Assembly (NCBI GenBank): GCA_016716265.1
Contig: JADJWQ010000001.1
Location: forward strand, 2,108,001-2,172,000
Length of the DNA stretch: 64,000 bases
Direction of reading: 5' to 3'
Origin: Planctomycetota bacterium
Lineage (GTDB): Bacteria > Planctomycetota > UBA1135 > UBA2386
Below the pieces are notes generated by a model. The model had not been told where the DNA came from, searched no databases, and worked only from the letters and a program-made list of their open reading frames with translations. A program made the translations under genes and the position numbers. Below are positions 15,279-23,983 of this stretch, piece after piece; position 1 is the first letter of the stretch; each line of letters opens with the position of its first letter.

Positions 15279-16510
15279 GCCTCTCGCGCCGCCGCTTCCT
15301 CGCGGCCGCGGCTGGGACCCCGTTGCTCGGCGCCTGCAGCATCGCGGGGCCGGGCCGGCCGGCCGGCGGGCCGGGCTCGGCCGGGCCGGTCGTCGAGCGC
15401 ATCGACCTGTTCCCGGTGCGCTATCCGATGACCGGCTACTTCAAGTTCTTCACCGGTCCGCACGGCGCGGTCGGTCGCGCGGCGGTGCTGATCCGGATCG
15501 TCGCGTCGGACGGCTCGTCGGGCTGGGGCCAATCGGTGCCGATCGCGAAGTGGAGCGACGAGACGCTGGAGACGGCGTTCATCGCACTGCGCGACTACTA
15601 CGCGCCGGCGCTGATCGGCCGCGACCCGGCCGACCTCGCCGGTGCCCACGCCGCGATGGACGCAGCGATCGCGCCGGGCTTCTCGACCGGCATGCCGATC
15701 ACGCGTGCCGGCATCGACATCGCCTTGCACGACCTTCTCGGCCGCCTGCGCGGCGTGCACGTCAGCGAGCTCTGGGGTCGGCCGATCGCGGCCGACGCAC
15801 GGCTGACGCTGTCGTGGACCGTCAACGTCCGGACGCTGGACGAGGTGGAGGCGCTGGTCGCTGCCGGCCGTGAGCGCGGCTACCGTCACTTCAACATCAA
15901 GGTCGGCCCGGACCCCGCGTTCGACACCGAGCTCGCGCGCCACGTCCGCGGGCTCGCGCCCGACACCTTCCTGTGGGCCGACGCCAATGGCGGCTACGAC
16001 CTGGACTCAGCATTGCGCGCCGCACGCGGCCTCGCGGACGCCGGCGTCGACGTGCTCGAGGCTCCGCTGCGCCCCAACCGCATCTCGGGCTACCAGCGCC
16101 TCCGCGCGCTCGGCGCGCTGCCGATCCTGATGGACGAGGGCGTCGTCGACATCGTCGAGCTCGAGGAGTTCACGGAGCTCGGCATGCTCGACGGCGTCGC
16201 GATGAAGCCGTCGCGTTGCGGCGGATTGTCGTCCAACCGGCGCCAGATCGAGCATTGCGAGCGCTCGGGACTGCTGTGGCTCGGCAGCGGGCTCACCGAC
16301 CCCGACGTGTCGTTCGCCGCGACGCTCGCGCTCTACGCCGCGTACGGCCTCGAGCGTCCCGCGGCGCTCAACGGCCCGCAGTTCCTGACCGCCGACGTGC
16401 TGCGCGAGCCGGTGCGCGTCGAGGATGGCGTCGCGCACGTCCCGCACGGCCCGGGCCTCGGCATCGACGTCGACGAGGATGCGGTCCGCGCGCTGGTCGT
16501 CACGGTCTGA
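15275..16510 (+). CDS. Exported mandelate racemase/muconate lactonizing (enolase superfamily) enzyme
   Basis: 411 residues. Residues 1-21 combine a twin-arginine motif (S-R-R-R-F-L-A) and a lipobox (L-L-G-A-C21), a Tat-lipoprotein signal. The barrel carries Lys209 (H-F-N-I-K-V-G), metal ligands Asp236 (W-A-D-A-N), Glu262 (L-E-A-P-L) and Asp287/Glu288 (L-M-D-E-G). The first Lys of the common KxK pair is Asn207. Enolase-superfamily enzymes of this kind abstract the alpha proton of a carboxylate, for example dehydrating a sugar acid. With an oxidoreductase in the same exported cassette, dehydration of an oxidised sugar is a reasonable guess. Confidence 0.85.
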   Translation: MSLSRRRFLAAAAGTPLLGACSIAGPGRPAGGPGSAGPVVERIDLFPVRYPMTGYFKFFTGPHGAVGRAAVLIRIVASDGSSGWGQSVPIAKWSDETLETAFIALRDYYAPALIGRDPADLAGAHAAMDAAIAPGFSTGMPITRAGIDIALHDLLGRLRGVHVSELWGRPIAADARLTLSWTVNVRTLDEVEALVAAGRERGYRHFNIKVGPDPAFDTELARHVRGLAPDTFLWADANGGYDLDSALRAARGLADAGVDVLEAPLRPNRISGYQRLRALGALPILMDEGVVDIVELEEFTELGMLDGVAMKPSRCGGLSSNRRQIEHCERSGLLWLGSGLTDPDVSFAATLALYAAYGLERPAALNGPQFLTADVLREPVRVEDGVAHVPHGPGLGIDVDEDAVRALVVTV

Positions 16511-16534
16511 CGGCCGCCGGTGCAGGTCGCCCGG

Positions 16535-17260
16535 TCACGGATCCGCGAACGCGAAGTGGATCCGGCCGTCGAGCTGCCAGTTCGCGCGCGACGTCTGCGG
16601 CAGCGACCGGAACTCGCTGACGACCGCCTGGGTGTCGACCACCGGCAGGCGCCGCAGCATCGTCCGCAGGCGCTGCAGCCGCTGCTCGGACAGCGCGTCG
16701 GTCCGCACGGCCTGGCCGGTCGCGTCGCGGCCGATCACGTTGTCCGGTGCCTCGACGATGATCCGCACCTCCGACACGTTGCCCCACATGCCTTCGAACA
16801 TGCGCAAGAGCCAGTCCTGCACCTGGCGGCGAGGCGCCACCTCGCCCGGCTCGTAGAAGCTGTCGAGGTCGGCGACGAACTCGATCGTGTCGTCGGTCAA
16901 CAGGATCTCGAGCGACTTCCCGGCCGCCTCCAGGAAGCTGTCCGGTAGCGTCTCGCTGACGAAACGCTTCATCTCGGCCGGCTGCGCATTGATGAGCTGG
17001 ACGCCGTCGGTGAGGTCGCCGTACGACTCGCTGGCTCCCGCACTCGGCATCGTCCCCTCACTGACGCCGCCGCCCAGCGACAGATGGAACGCAATCGCCT
17101 GCCGCAACTCCTCGAGCTTCTGGATCCTGGTCTCGCCGATCGAGTACAGCACGACGAAGATCGCGAACAGGAGCGTCATCATGTCGGCGTACGGCACGAC
17201 CCACAAATCGTGCTTCGGGCCGGTATCGCGCCGTTCGAGCAGTCTGCGTGCGGCCTTCAT
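16535..17260 (-). CDS. motB: MotB-like stator subunit
   Basis: 241 residues. The N-terminal W-V-V-P-Y-A-D-M-M-T-L-L-F-A-I-F-V-V-L-Y segment (about 20-39) is the plug/transmembrane helix of MotB, with the proton-carrying Asp at 26. The C-terminal OmpA-like domain is divergent: in place of N..LS..RA the region reads T-D-A-L-S-E-Q-R-L-Q-R, and the ending is shortened. It lies 16 bases after motA in one operon. No flagellar or gliding genes are nearby, so the motor it drives is unknown; Mot for flagella, or another MotAB-type stator, are both open. Confidence 0.82.
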   Translation of the reverse strand: MKAARRLLERRDTGPKHDLWVVPYADMMTLLFAIFVVLYSIGETRIQKLEELRQAIAFHLSLGGGVSEGTMPSAGASESYGDLTDGVQLINAQPAEMKRFVSETLPDSFLEAAGKSLEILLTDDTIEFVADLDSFYEPGEVAPRRQVQDWLLRMFEGMWGNVSEVRIIVEAPDNVIGRDATGQAVRTDALSEQRLQRLRTMLRRLPVVDTQAVVSEFRSLPQTSRANWQLDGRIHFAFADP

Positions 17261-17276
17261 CGACGCCCGCGCCGGC

Positions 17277-18059
17277 TCACGCGTGCGCGGCCCCCTCGGC
17301 GAGCTCCGGCAGGTAGACCGACAACCGCGACTTCAGTACGCCGGGCGACACGCCGGCCTGGATGCCGAGCACGCCCTCGAGGATCATGCTCATCTTGATC
17401 TGCTCGCGCTGGGCGACGCGCTTGAGCTTGAACGCGACCGGCAGGCACACGATGTTCGAGTAGCCGACGCCGTAGATCGTGGCGACGAATGCGACCGCGA
17501 TGCCCTGGCCGATCTGGCTCATCGTCTCGAGCCCGCGCATGACGTGGATCAGACCGAGCACCGCGCCGAGCACACCGATCGTCGGGCACAGGGAGCCCCA
17601 GGTCTCCCAGAAGCGCGCGGCGCCCTGGCTGTCGCCGATGCGCAGGGCCATGTCGGTCTCGACGGTCTCGCGGAGCGCCTCGGCGCTGCTGCCGTCGACC
17701 GCGAGGCCGAGGCTCTTCTTCAGGAACGGATCGAGGTCGGGGCGCTCGAGCTGCTCCTCGAGGCCGATCAGGCCCTCGCGACGGGCGAGCGCGGCGAGTT
17801 CCAGCAACGCGTCGCGCTGCGCCGCCAGATTCTCGAGCGGAGGGAACAGCACGTCGCGGAACGCGCGGAGACCACGAACGACGTCCGCGCGGGGTGTGGC
17901 GGTCAGCACCGCGCCGAACGAGCCGACGATCACCACCATGAACGCGGTGCCCGAGTAGAGCGACCGCAGACGCCCCTCCTCGAGGTAGTGGCCGCCGAGA
18001 ATGCCCCCGATGGCGATCAGGAGCCCCGCGAGGGCCATCGAATCGATCCGTCGCCGCAT
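17277..18059 (-). CDS. motA: MotA-like stator subunit
   Basis: 260 residues with four hydrophobic segments. Start ATG 18059 gives M-R-R-R-I-D-S-M-A; an internal Met lies seven residues in. The conserved S-L-C-P-T-I-G-V-L-G-A-V-L-G-L-I helix carries the Pro that is functionally important in MotA, and a following G-I-A-V-A-F-V-A-T-I-Y-G helix matches the family. MotA and MotB form the proton-conducting stator of the inner membrane. The pair is convergent with the enolase-superfamily gene and divergent from the PaaK-like gene. Confidence 0.86.
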   Translation of the reverse strand: MRRRIDSMALAGLLIAIGGILGGHYLEEGRLRSLYSGTAFMVVIVGSFGAVLTATPRADVVRGLRAFRDVLFPPLENLAAQRDALLELAALARREGLIGLEEQLERPDLDPFLKKSLGLAVDGSSAEALRETVETDMALRIGDSQGAARFWETWGSLCPTIGVLGAVLGLIHVMRGLETMSQIGQGIAVAFVATIYGVGYSNIVCLPVAFKLKRVAQREQIKMSMILEGVLGIQAGVSPGVLKSRLSVYLPELAEGAAHA

Positions 18060-18212
18060 CCTTCGTCCAGAGCCTCGAGCCTGCCGTCGTGGAGCGCCAC
18101 CGAGTCGATCGGCTCGCTGGCGAGGGGGGCTTGAGCACCTCGGAATTTCCAGCGGCGGCGCCGGCCGGCTATCTTCGCCGGGCCTCCCGAACCTCGCCCG
18201 AACCGGCCCGCC

Positions 18213-19565
18213 ATGCCCGACGCCGACTGGCCCGCCTACTGGAACCCGAAGCACGAGACGCTGCCGCGCGAGGCGCTCGGGCGCCTGCAGGCCCGCAAGC
18301 TGCACCGCCTCGTGCAGGGCGCCTACGACCGCAGCCCGTTCCACCGGCGCCGGTTCGACGCCGCGGGCCTGCGGCCGGACGACATCCGCAGCCTCGACGA
18401 CCTGCGCCGGATCCCGCTGATGACGCGCGAGGAGTGGATGCAGAACCAGGCGGAGAGGCCGCTGTTCGGCGACCTCGTCACGCGCTCCCGCGACGACGCG
18501 ATCCGCTACCACCTGACGTCGGGCACGAGCGGCCGACAGCCGCTGCGCGTGCTCGACTCGCGCGCCGACTGGAGCTGGATCGGCGAGATGTGGTGCTACG
18601 GGTTCTGGGGCTTCGGCGTCCGGCCCCGCGACATCGTGTTCTTCGCGTTCAGCTACGGGTCGTTCATCGGGTTCTGGGGCGCGCACTACGCGAGCGAGAA
18701 GATCGGCTGCCTCGTGCTGCCGTCCGGCAACATGACGACCGACGCACGCGTACGGCAGATCGTCGAGATGGAGGCGACGACCGTCTGCGCGACGCCGACC
18801 TACGCATTGCGCATGGCGCAGGCCGCGCAGGCGCTCGGCATCGACCTCGCCCGGGACTCGAAGGTCGACAAGCTGATCGTGTCGGGCGAACCGGCGGGCA
18901 GCATCCCGGCGACCAAGCGCCTGATCGAGGAGATGTGGGGCGCGAAGTGCGGCGACACCGCCGGCATGACCGAGATCGGCACGATCATGATCTTCGAATG
19001 CGACCACCAGCCGGGCGGCACACACATCATCGAGGACAACTTCATCGAGGAGGTCCTCGACCCCGAGACCGGCGAGCCGGTTCCGTACGGCAAGGAGGGT
19101 GAGCGCGTGGTCACGTCGTTCGGCCGCGACTTCATCCCCCTGATCCGCTATCGCACGCGCGATCTCGTCAAGAAGGTGCCGCACGACACCTGCAGCTGTG
19201 GGCGCACCGGCGACATCTACGCGGGCGGGATCCTCGGCCGCGTCGACGACATGAAGTGCATCCGTGGCACCAACGTGTATCCGCGCGCGGTGGAGTCGAT
19301 CGTCCGCGAGCACCCGGAGATCGAGGAGTTCCAGATCGTGTTGACGCGCGAGGACGGCGTACGCGACGAGATCAGCGTGCACGTCGAGCTGGCCGCCGAT
19401 CGGCAGGACGCCTGGCAGGGCATGGCGAAGCACCTCGGCCGCGCCCTCGCGGACGCTCACGAGGGTCTGCGCTTCAATCTGGAGCTGGCACCGCCGGGTT
19501 CGCTCCCGCGCTTCGAGCTGAAGGCGAAACGACTGCAGGACCGGCGCGCGGAGGGCGCCCGATGA
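18213..19565 (+). CDS. Phenylacetate-CoA ligase (PaaK)-like adenylate-forming enzyme
   Basis: 450 residues, typical for the PaaK group. The P-loop-like T-S-G-T-S-G (residues 107-112) binds ATP. R-Y-R-T-R-D, C-S-C-G-R-T-G and R-G-T-N-V-Y-P segments follow in order, as in PaaK. The reaction is ATP-dependent formation of an acyl-CoA from a carboxylic acid through an acyl-adenylate. The acid used is not evident; no phenylacetate ring-oxygenase genes are near. The stop overlaps the next start (ATGA) with a 75-residue gene, implying a co-translated partner. Confidence 0.85.
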   Translation: MPDADWPAYWNPKHETLPREALGRLQARKLHRLVQGAYDRSPFHRRRFDAAGLRPDDIRSLDDLRRIPLMTREEWMQNQAERPLFGDLVTRSRDDAIRYHLTSGTSGRQPLRVLDSRADWSWIGEMWCYGFWGFGVRPRDIVFFAFSYGSFIGFWGAHYASEKIGCLVLPSGNMTTDARVRQIVEMEATTVCATPTYALRMAQAAQALGIDLARDSKVDKLIVSGEPAGSIPATKRLIEEMWGAKCGDTAGMTEIGTIMIFECDHQPGGTHIIEDNFIEEVLDPETGEPVPYGKEGERVVTSFGRDFIPLIRYRTRDLVKKVPHDTCSCGRTGDIYAGGILGRVDDMKCIRGTNVYPRAVESIVREHPEIEEFQIVLTREDGVRDEISVHVELAADRQDAWQGMAKHLGRALADAHEGLRFNLELAPPGSLPRFELKAKRLQDRRAEGAR

Positions 19566-19789
19566 CGATCCACGATCAACAATCGCGGCCTCCGGAGCAC
19601 GACCTGCACGGCGTCGAGATGACCCCGGACGAGCGCGAGCTGCTCGACCTGTTCCGCCGGCTGCGCCGGCTGGCCGAGCGCCGCGATCTCGCGCCGTGCG
19701 TGTCGGCGAACGTCAAGCAGGCCATGGTGATGGTCTGGAACGCGTGCAACGACCTCGCGCTGGTCGACGCCCCGCCCGGTCACGACTGA
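19562..19789 (+). CDS. Small protein co-translated with the PaaK-like ligase
   Basis: 75 residues, unrecognised. It starts at ATG 19562, overlapping the ligase stop. It is mainly helical and charged, with E-R-E-L-L-D-L-F-R-R-L-R-R-L-A-E-R-R followed by S-A-N-V-K-Q-A-M-V-M-V-W-N-A-C-N-D-L. The overlap suggests it works with the ligase. The DUF445 gene begins 23 bases later. Confidence 0.55.
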   Translation: MTIHDQQSRPPEHDLHGVEMTPDERELLDLFRRLRRLAERRDLAPCVSANVKQAMVMVWNACNDLALVDAPPGHD

Positions 19790-19812
19790 TCCGCCAGCGC
19801 CCGGAATCCCGC

Positions 19813-20424
19813 ATGGACGTCACGCTCTCGACCTGGATCGCCGTCCCGCTGATCGGTGGACTGATCGGCTACGTCACCAACCGGATCGCCGTGAAGATGA
19901 TCTTCCGGCCGATCCGCCCGCGGCGCTTCCTCGGCCTCCGCATCCAGGGGCTCATCGGCCGCCGCCAGCCGGAGCTCGCCCGCAGCATCGGGGCCGTGGT
20001 CAGCGACCACCTCGTCAACCACGAGGACGTGATCCGCAGCTTCGCGAAGGTCGACCTCGAGAGCCTGCTCGCCGACGTGCTCGAGCGCGGCATGGCGAAG
20101 AAGGTCGCCGACCTGCGCAACCTGCCGCTGATCGGCGGCTTCCTGACCGAGGAGCGCATCACCGAGCTGCGCCACGCGATCGTGCGCGAGATCCTGAAGC
20201 AGAAGGAAGTGCTGATCGAGAAGCTCGAGGAGGCCGTCGAGCAGGGCCTCGACATCGAGGAGATGGTCCGCCACAAGGTCGAGGCGTTCCCGGTCGCGAA
20301 GCTCGAGCAGCTCGTGCTGCAGGTCGCGTCCAAGGAGCTGCGCGCGATCGAGATCCTGGGCGGCGTGCTCGGCTTGCTGATCGGCGTCGCGCAGGTGCTG
20401 GTGATCGGCTACGCCGGCAGCTGA
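19813..20424 (+). CDS. DUF445 family membrane protein
   Basis: 203 residues. The start W-I-A-V-P-L-I-G-G-L-I-G-Y-V-T-N-R-I-A-V-K-M (about 8-29) is the DUF445/UPF0754 hallmark (GxxTNxxAxxM), a hydrophobic segment followed by R-P-I-R-P-R-R. A helical middle with many Glu/Lys precedes a second hydrophobic segment at the C-terminus (G-V-L-G-L-L-I-G-V-A-Q-V-L-V-I). No function is established for the family. It is the last gene of the paaK-like, 75-residue, DUF445 run and converges on nadE. Confidence 0.8.
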   Translation: MDVTLSTWIAVPLIGGLIGYVTNRIAVKMIFRPIRPRRFLGLRIQGLIGRRQPELARSIGAVVSDHLVNHEDVIRSFAKVDLESLLADVLERGMAKKVADLRNLPLIGGFLTEERITELRHAIVREILKQKEVLIEKLEEAVEQGLDIEEMVRHKVEAFPVAKLEQLVLQVASKELRAIEILGGVLGLLIGVAQVLVIGYAGS

Positions 20425-20446
20425 CCCGCCGACTCGCACCGCCTGC

Positions 20447-22117
20447 TCACTCGCCGGCGAAGCGGTGGCTGACCGGATAGCGCCGGCCACCCCAGCAACG
20501 CTCCGACACGCGCACCGTCGGTGCGAACTGGAAGCGCTTGAACTCCGCGGTCATCACCATGCGGAAGATACGCTGCACGTGGTCGCGCGGCAGGCCGAGA
20601 CGCTCCGCGACCTCGCCGACCGGCCGCTCGTCCTCGACCAGCTCGACCAGCACGCGGTCGAGCTCCTCGTACGGCGGCAGCGTATCCGTGTCGAGCTGGT
20701 CGGGGCGCAGCTCGGCGGACGGCGGCTTCTCGATCGACGCGACCGGGATGCGGACTCCGTCGCGGTTCATCCAGCGCGCCATCGCCCACACTTCGGTCTT
20801 CCACAGATCGGCGATCGGCGCGAGAGCGCCATTGGTATCGCCGTAGAGCGTGCAGTAGCCGACCGCCGCCTCGCTCTTGTTGCCGGTCGTGAGCAGCATC
20901 GCACCGAACTTGTTGGCGAACGCCATCAGGAGCGTGCCGCGCGCACGCGACTGCAGGTTCTCCTCGGCGGTGCCCGACTCGGTCCCCTCGAACAGGTCGG
21001 CGAGCGTCGCCCCGAACGCCTCCTGCAGCGGCTGGATCGGCAGCACGTGGAACGTGATGCCGAGGTTGCGCGCGAGCTCGCGAGCGTCGGTCAGGCTGTG
21101 CTCGCTGCTGTGGCTCGACGGCATCGCGATGCCGGTGACGCGATCCGCGCCGAGGGCGTCGACCGCCAGCGCGGCCGTCAATGCGCTGTCGATGCCACCC
21201 GACAGCCCGAGCACCGCGCTGCCGAGCCCGAACTTGCGTGAGTAGGCCTCGATGCCCTGCACGATCGCGCGGTGCTGCAGCTCGACGAGCGGGCGCTGGC
21301 GCGGCTCGGCGATCCACGGCGCGTCGAGATCGACGATCTGCACGGTCTCGGCGAACATCACCGGGTCGGCGGCCAGCCCGTCCGGGCCGATCGCGGCGGA
21401 GCCGCCGTCGAACTGGATTCCGACGTTCCCGCCGACCTGATTGACGAACAGCATGCGCAGCCCGTGCCGGCGGCACACCGAGCGCAGCATGCGCAGCCGG
21501 AGCTCGTGCTTGCCCTCGCCGTCGGGCCGCCGCCGATTCCACGGGCTCGCCGACAGGTTGACGAGCAGATCGACACCCGCTCCCGCGAGGCGCTCGACCG
21601 GGTCGATCGGATAGTGGCGCGCCTCGAAGAACTCATGGTCGTTCCAGGCGTCCTCGCAGATCGTCACACCGATGCGGAGTCCGGCGACCTCGACGACGTT
21701 CGTCTCCGGCGCCGACCACGGCTCGAAGTAGCGCGCCTCGTCGAACACGTCGTAGGTCGGCAGCAGCGTCTTGCGCGCGACCACCCGCGCGAGGCCGTCC
21801 TCGCACAGCGCGACGGCGTTGCGGAGCGGCCGCCCGCCGGTGCGCGCCGCGTCCTCGTTGCGCTCGAGGCAACCGATCAGCACCGGCAGGTCGGGCGGCA
21901 GCTGCGCCGCGAGGTCGGCGATCGTACGGTCGTGTGCGTCGAGGAAGCCGCGCCGCAGCAGCAGGTCCTCGGCGGGGTAGCCGCAGACGACGAGCTCCGA
22001 GAACACCGCGAGCCGCGCTCCCGCCCGGCGCGCGTCGGCGACCGCACGCAACATGCGGCGCCGGTTGCCATCGAAGTCACCGACCGTGGGATCGATCTGG
22101 CAGAGCGCGACCTTCAT
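20447..22117 (-). CDS. nadE: Glutamine-dependent NAD+ synthetase
   Basis: 556 residues, two domains. The N-terminal nitrilase-fold amidotransferase shows the Glu41-Lys116-Cys154 triad (F-S-E-L, A-R-K-T-L-L-P, T-I-C-E-D), and the C-terminal ammonia-dependent synthetase has S-G-G-I-D-S at about 305. The enzyme makes NAD+ from deamido-NAD+, ATP and glutamine, the final step of NAD synthesis in the cytoplasm. Start: ATG 22117 gives M-K-V-A-L-C-Q, the normal family beginning; the frame is open 10 codons further up. It lies 76 bases after ispH on the same strand. Confidence 0.95.
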   Translation of the reverse strand: MKVALCQIDPTVGDFDGNRRRMLRAVADARRAGARLAVFSELVVCGYPAEDLLLRRGFLDAHDRTIADLAAQLPPDLPVLIGCLERNEDAARTGGRPLRNAVALCEDGLARVVARKTLLPTYDVFDEARYFEPWSAPETNVVEVAGLRIGVTICEDAWNDHEFFEARHYPIDPVERLAGAGVDLLVNLSASPWNRRRPDGEGKHELRLRMLRSVCRRHGLRMLFVNQVGGNVGIQFDGGSAAIGPDGLAADPVMFAETVQIVDLDAPWIAEPRQRPLVELQHRAIVQGIEAYSRKFGLGSAVLGLSGGIDSALTAALAVDALGADRVTGIAMPSSHSSEHSLTDARELARNLGITFHVLPIQPLQEAFGATLADLFEGTESGTAEENLQSRARGTLLMAFANKFGAMLLTTGNKSEAAVGYCTLYGDTNGALAPIADLWKTEVWAMARWMNRDGVRIPVASIEKPPSAELRPDQLDTDTLPPYEELDRVLVELVEDERPVGEVAERLGLPRDHVQRIFRMVMTAEFKRFQFAPTVRVSERCWGGRRYPVSHRFAGE

Positions 22118-22193
22118 GGTAGGGACCCGGGCAACGGGGCGGTCCATCCTCGCGCCTGCGCCCGGCCGGGGCCAGCCGGCAGTCGCGCCGCCG

Positions 22194-23114
22194 TCACCGC
22201 ACCTCGGCGGGCAGCGTGAACTCGACCGTCTCCTCGACGCCCGCGATCTCCTCGACGCTGGCCGCGCCGAGCTGCCGCAACCGCTCGACGACCGCCTGCA
22301 CGCTGACCTCCGGGGTCGACGCGCCCGACGTCACGCCGACCGATCGCACGCCGGCGAGCCACGCCGGGTCGAGCTGCTCGGGGCCGAGCAGCAGGTAGGC
22401 GGGCACGCCGGAGGCCTGGCCGATCTCGCGGAGCCGGTTGCTGTTCGAGCTGGTCGGGTCGCCGATCACCAGCCACACGTCGATCTTCCCGCGCAGCGCC
22501 TTGACCGCCATCTGGCGGTTGGTGGTCGCGTAGCAGATGTCCTCCTTCGCCGGGATCGTCAACGCCGGGAAGCGGCGCCGCAGCACGGCCATCACGGCCC
22601 CCGCCTCGTCGACGCTCAGCGTCGTCTGCGTCAGCACGGCGACGCGCCCGGGATCCGGGACGGTCACGCGCTCCGCCTCGGCGGGCGACGCGACGACGAT
22701 CGTGCGGTCCGGCGCCTCGCCGACGACGCCCTCGACCTCGACGTGGTCGGCGTGACCGATCAGCAGGATCGTGTGCCCCTCGCGCGCGAAACGCCGCGAC
22801 TCGGCGTGCACCTTCGTGACGAGCGGACAGGTGGCGTCGATCTTCTGCAGCTCGAGGTGATCGGCCTCGTCGAACACCGCCGGCGCGACGCCGTGGGCCG
22901 AGAAGATCACGTGCGAGCCCGGCGGGATGTCGCGCAGGTCGTCGACGAACACCGCCCCCTTGGCCGCGAGCGCGTCGACCACGACCTTGTTGTGGACGAT
23001 CTCGTGCCGGACGTAGATCGGCGGGCCGAACTTCGCGAGCGCCCGCTCGACGACCTCGATCGCGCGCTCGACACCGGCGCAGAACCCGCGGGGACGACAG
23101 AGGAGGACTCGCAT
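22194..23114 (-). CDS. ispH: 4-hydroxy-3-methylbut-2-enyl diphosphate reductase
   Basis: 306 residues, the standard length. The three Fe-S cluster cysteines are Cys12 (F-C-A-G-V), Cys96 (D-A-T-C-P) and Cys194 (D-I-C-Y-A-T-T-N-R-Q). The enzyme catalyses the last step of the methylerythritol phosphate pathway, giving IPP and DMAPP. The ATG at 23114 was chosen because the next residues, M-R-V-L-L-C-R-P-R-G-F-C, start the conserved fold; an earlier in-frame Met gives a low-complexity extension. Upstream of nadE and divergent from bolA. Confidence 0.95.
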   Translation of the reverse strand: MRVLLCRPRGFCAGVERAIEVVERALAKFGPPIYVRHEIVHNKVVVDALAAKGAVFVDDLRDIPPGSHVIFSAHGVAPAVFDEADHLELQKIDATCPLVTKVHAESRRFAREGHTILLIGHADHVEVEGVVGEAPDRTIVVASPAEAERVTVPDPGRVAVLTQTTLSVDEAGAVMAVLRRRFPALTIPAKEDICYATTNRQMAVKALRGKIDVWLVIGDPTSSNSNRLREIGQASGVPAYLLLGPEQLDPAWLAGVRSVGVTSGASTPEVSVQAVVERLRQLGAASVEEIAGVEETVEFTLPAEVR

Positions 23115-23219
23115 CGGGCCACGCAGTGTGGTCCCGATGCGGGCGCGGGGCAAGAGCCGGGGCGGTGGCCCCCACGCGAACGCGCTGGCCGCCCTCGCGC
23201 ACACCGGGCATCATGGGCT

Positions 23220-23248
23220 TTGAAAGGTCGCCCGCCGTGGTCTAGCAC
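23220..23248 (+). promoter_or_regulatory. Promoter candidate for bolA
   Basis: TTGAAA, 17 bases, TAGCAC, ending 66 bases before the bolA ATG. The -35 matches five of six consensus positions; the -10 is weak. Confidence 0.3.
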
Positions 23249-23314
23249 CGCGCGTCGCCCTGGCGGGGACCGGCGCGACGAGCCGCCCCCTCCCGGCCCC
23301 ACCTCGAACAGCCC

Positions 23315-23551
23315 ATGCTGTCCACGCAAGACGTCCGAGCGCTCGTCGAGCGCGCGATCCCCGGTGCCCGGGTCGAGGTCACCGACCTGACCGGCACCTC
23401 GGACCACTTCCACATCCTGGCCGTGTCCGACGCGTTCGAGGGCAGGTCGACGATGGAGCGCCACCGGATGATCCACCGGGCGCTGGGCGAGCACCTGACC
23501 CGGGCCATTCACGCCGTCGACATCAAGACGCGCACGCCCGCCGAGCTGTGA
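23315..23551 (+). CDS. bolA: BolA family protein
   Basis: 78 residues. The family core is clear: V-T-D-L-T-G-T-S-D-H-F-H-I-L-A-V-S-D-A-F-E-G-R-S-T-M-E-R-H-R-M-I-H-R-A-L, where the His residues of D-H-F-H and the R-H-R-M-I segment match the Fe-S-coordinating and helix-turn regions. BolA proteins pair with monothiol glutaredoxins to handle [2Fe-2S] clusters and regulate iron use. Here the CGFS glutaredoxin gene follows 89 bases downstream, which supports that role. Confidence 0.9.
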   Translation: MLSTQDVRALVERAIPGARVEVTDLTGTSDHFHILAVSDAFEGRSTMERHRMIHRALGEHLTRAIHAVDIKTRTPAEL

Positions 23552-23640
23552 GGGCGCTGCGGCTGCCACCGCAGCGCCGGCCCGCCACCTTCCGAGCGTC
23601 CCAGACCGACGGGCGATCGCCCGTCCCGGAGCAACCAACC

Positions 23641-23961
23641 ATGTGGAATGTCGACGACATCAAGCGCACCGTCCGCGAGCACAAGATCGTGGTGTTCGCG
23701 AAGGGCACCAAGGACCAGCCGATGTGCGGCTTCAGCCACCGCGCCATCGAGGTGATGAAGCGCGTCGGACGCCCCTTCGAGGTCATCAACATCTTCGACG
23801 ACGCGTCGATCCGTCCGGCGCTCGTCGAGGCGTTCAACTGGCCGACCACACCGCAGGTCTTCGTCGATGGAGAGCTGCTCGGTGGCTCCGACATCGTGCT
23901 CGAGATGCTCGAGACCGGCGAGTTGCAGCGGAAGGTCGACGCCGCGTTCGCGAGCGCGTGA
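23641..23961 (+). CDS. grxD: Monothiol glutaredoxin (CGFS type)
   Basis: 106 residues. C-G-F-S is at 29-32, with the preceding K-G-T-K-D-Q-P-M and following W-P-T-T-P-Q-V-F-V and G-G-S-D-I segments that bind glutathione in this class. It carries [2Fe-2S] clusters as a homodimer or as a heterodimer with BolA. The start at 23641 is the first ATG after the bolA gene in this frame that gives a normal-length family member. Confidence 0.95.
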   Translation: MWNVDDIKRTVREHKIVVFAKGTKDQPMCGFSHRAIEVMKRVGRPFEVINIFDDASIRPALVEAFNWPTTPQVFVDGELLGGSDIVLEMLETGELQRKVDAAFASA

Positions 23962-23983
23962 CCGCCGGCGATGCGCGCTCCGT

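Noticed and set aside
23115..23314. tRNA gene in the ispH-bolA gap
   Set aside because: No T-loop consensus (GTTCRANYC) or cloverleaf can be drawn; the gap instead holds a weak promoter.
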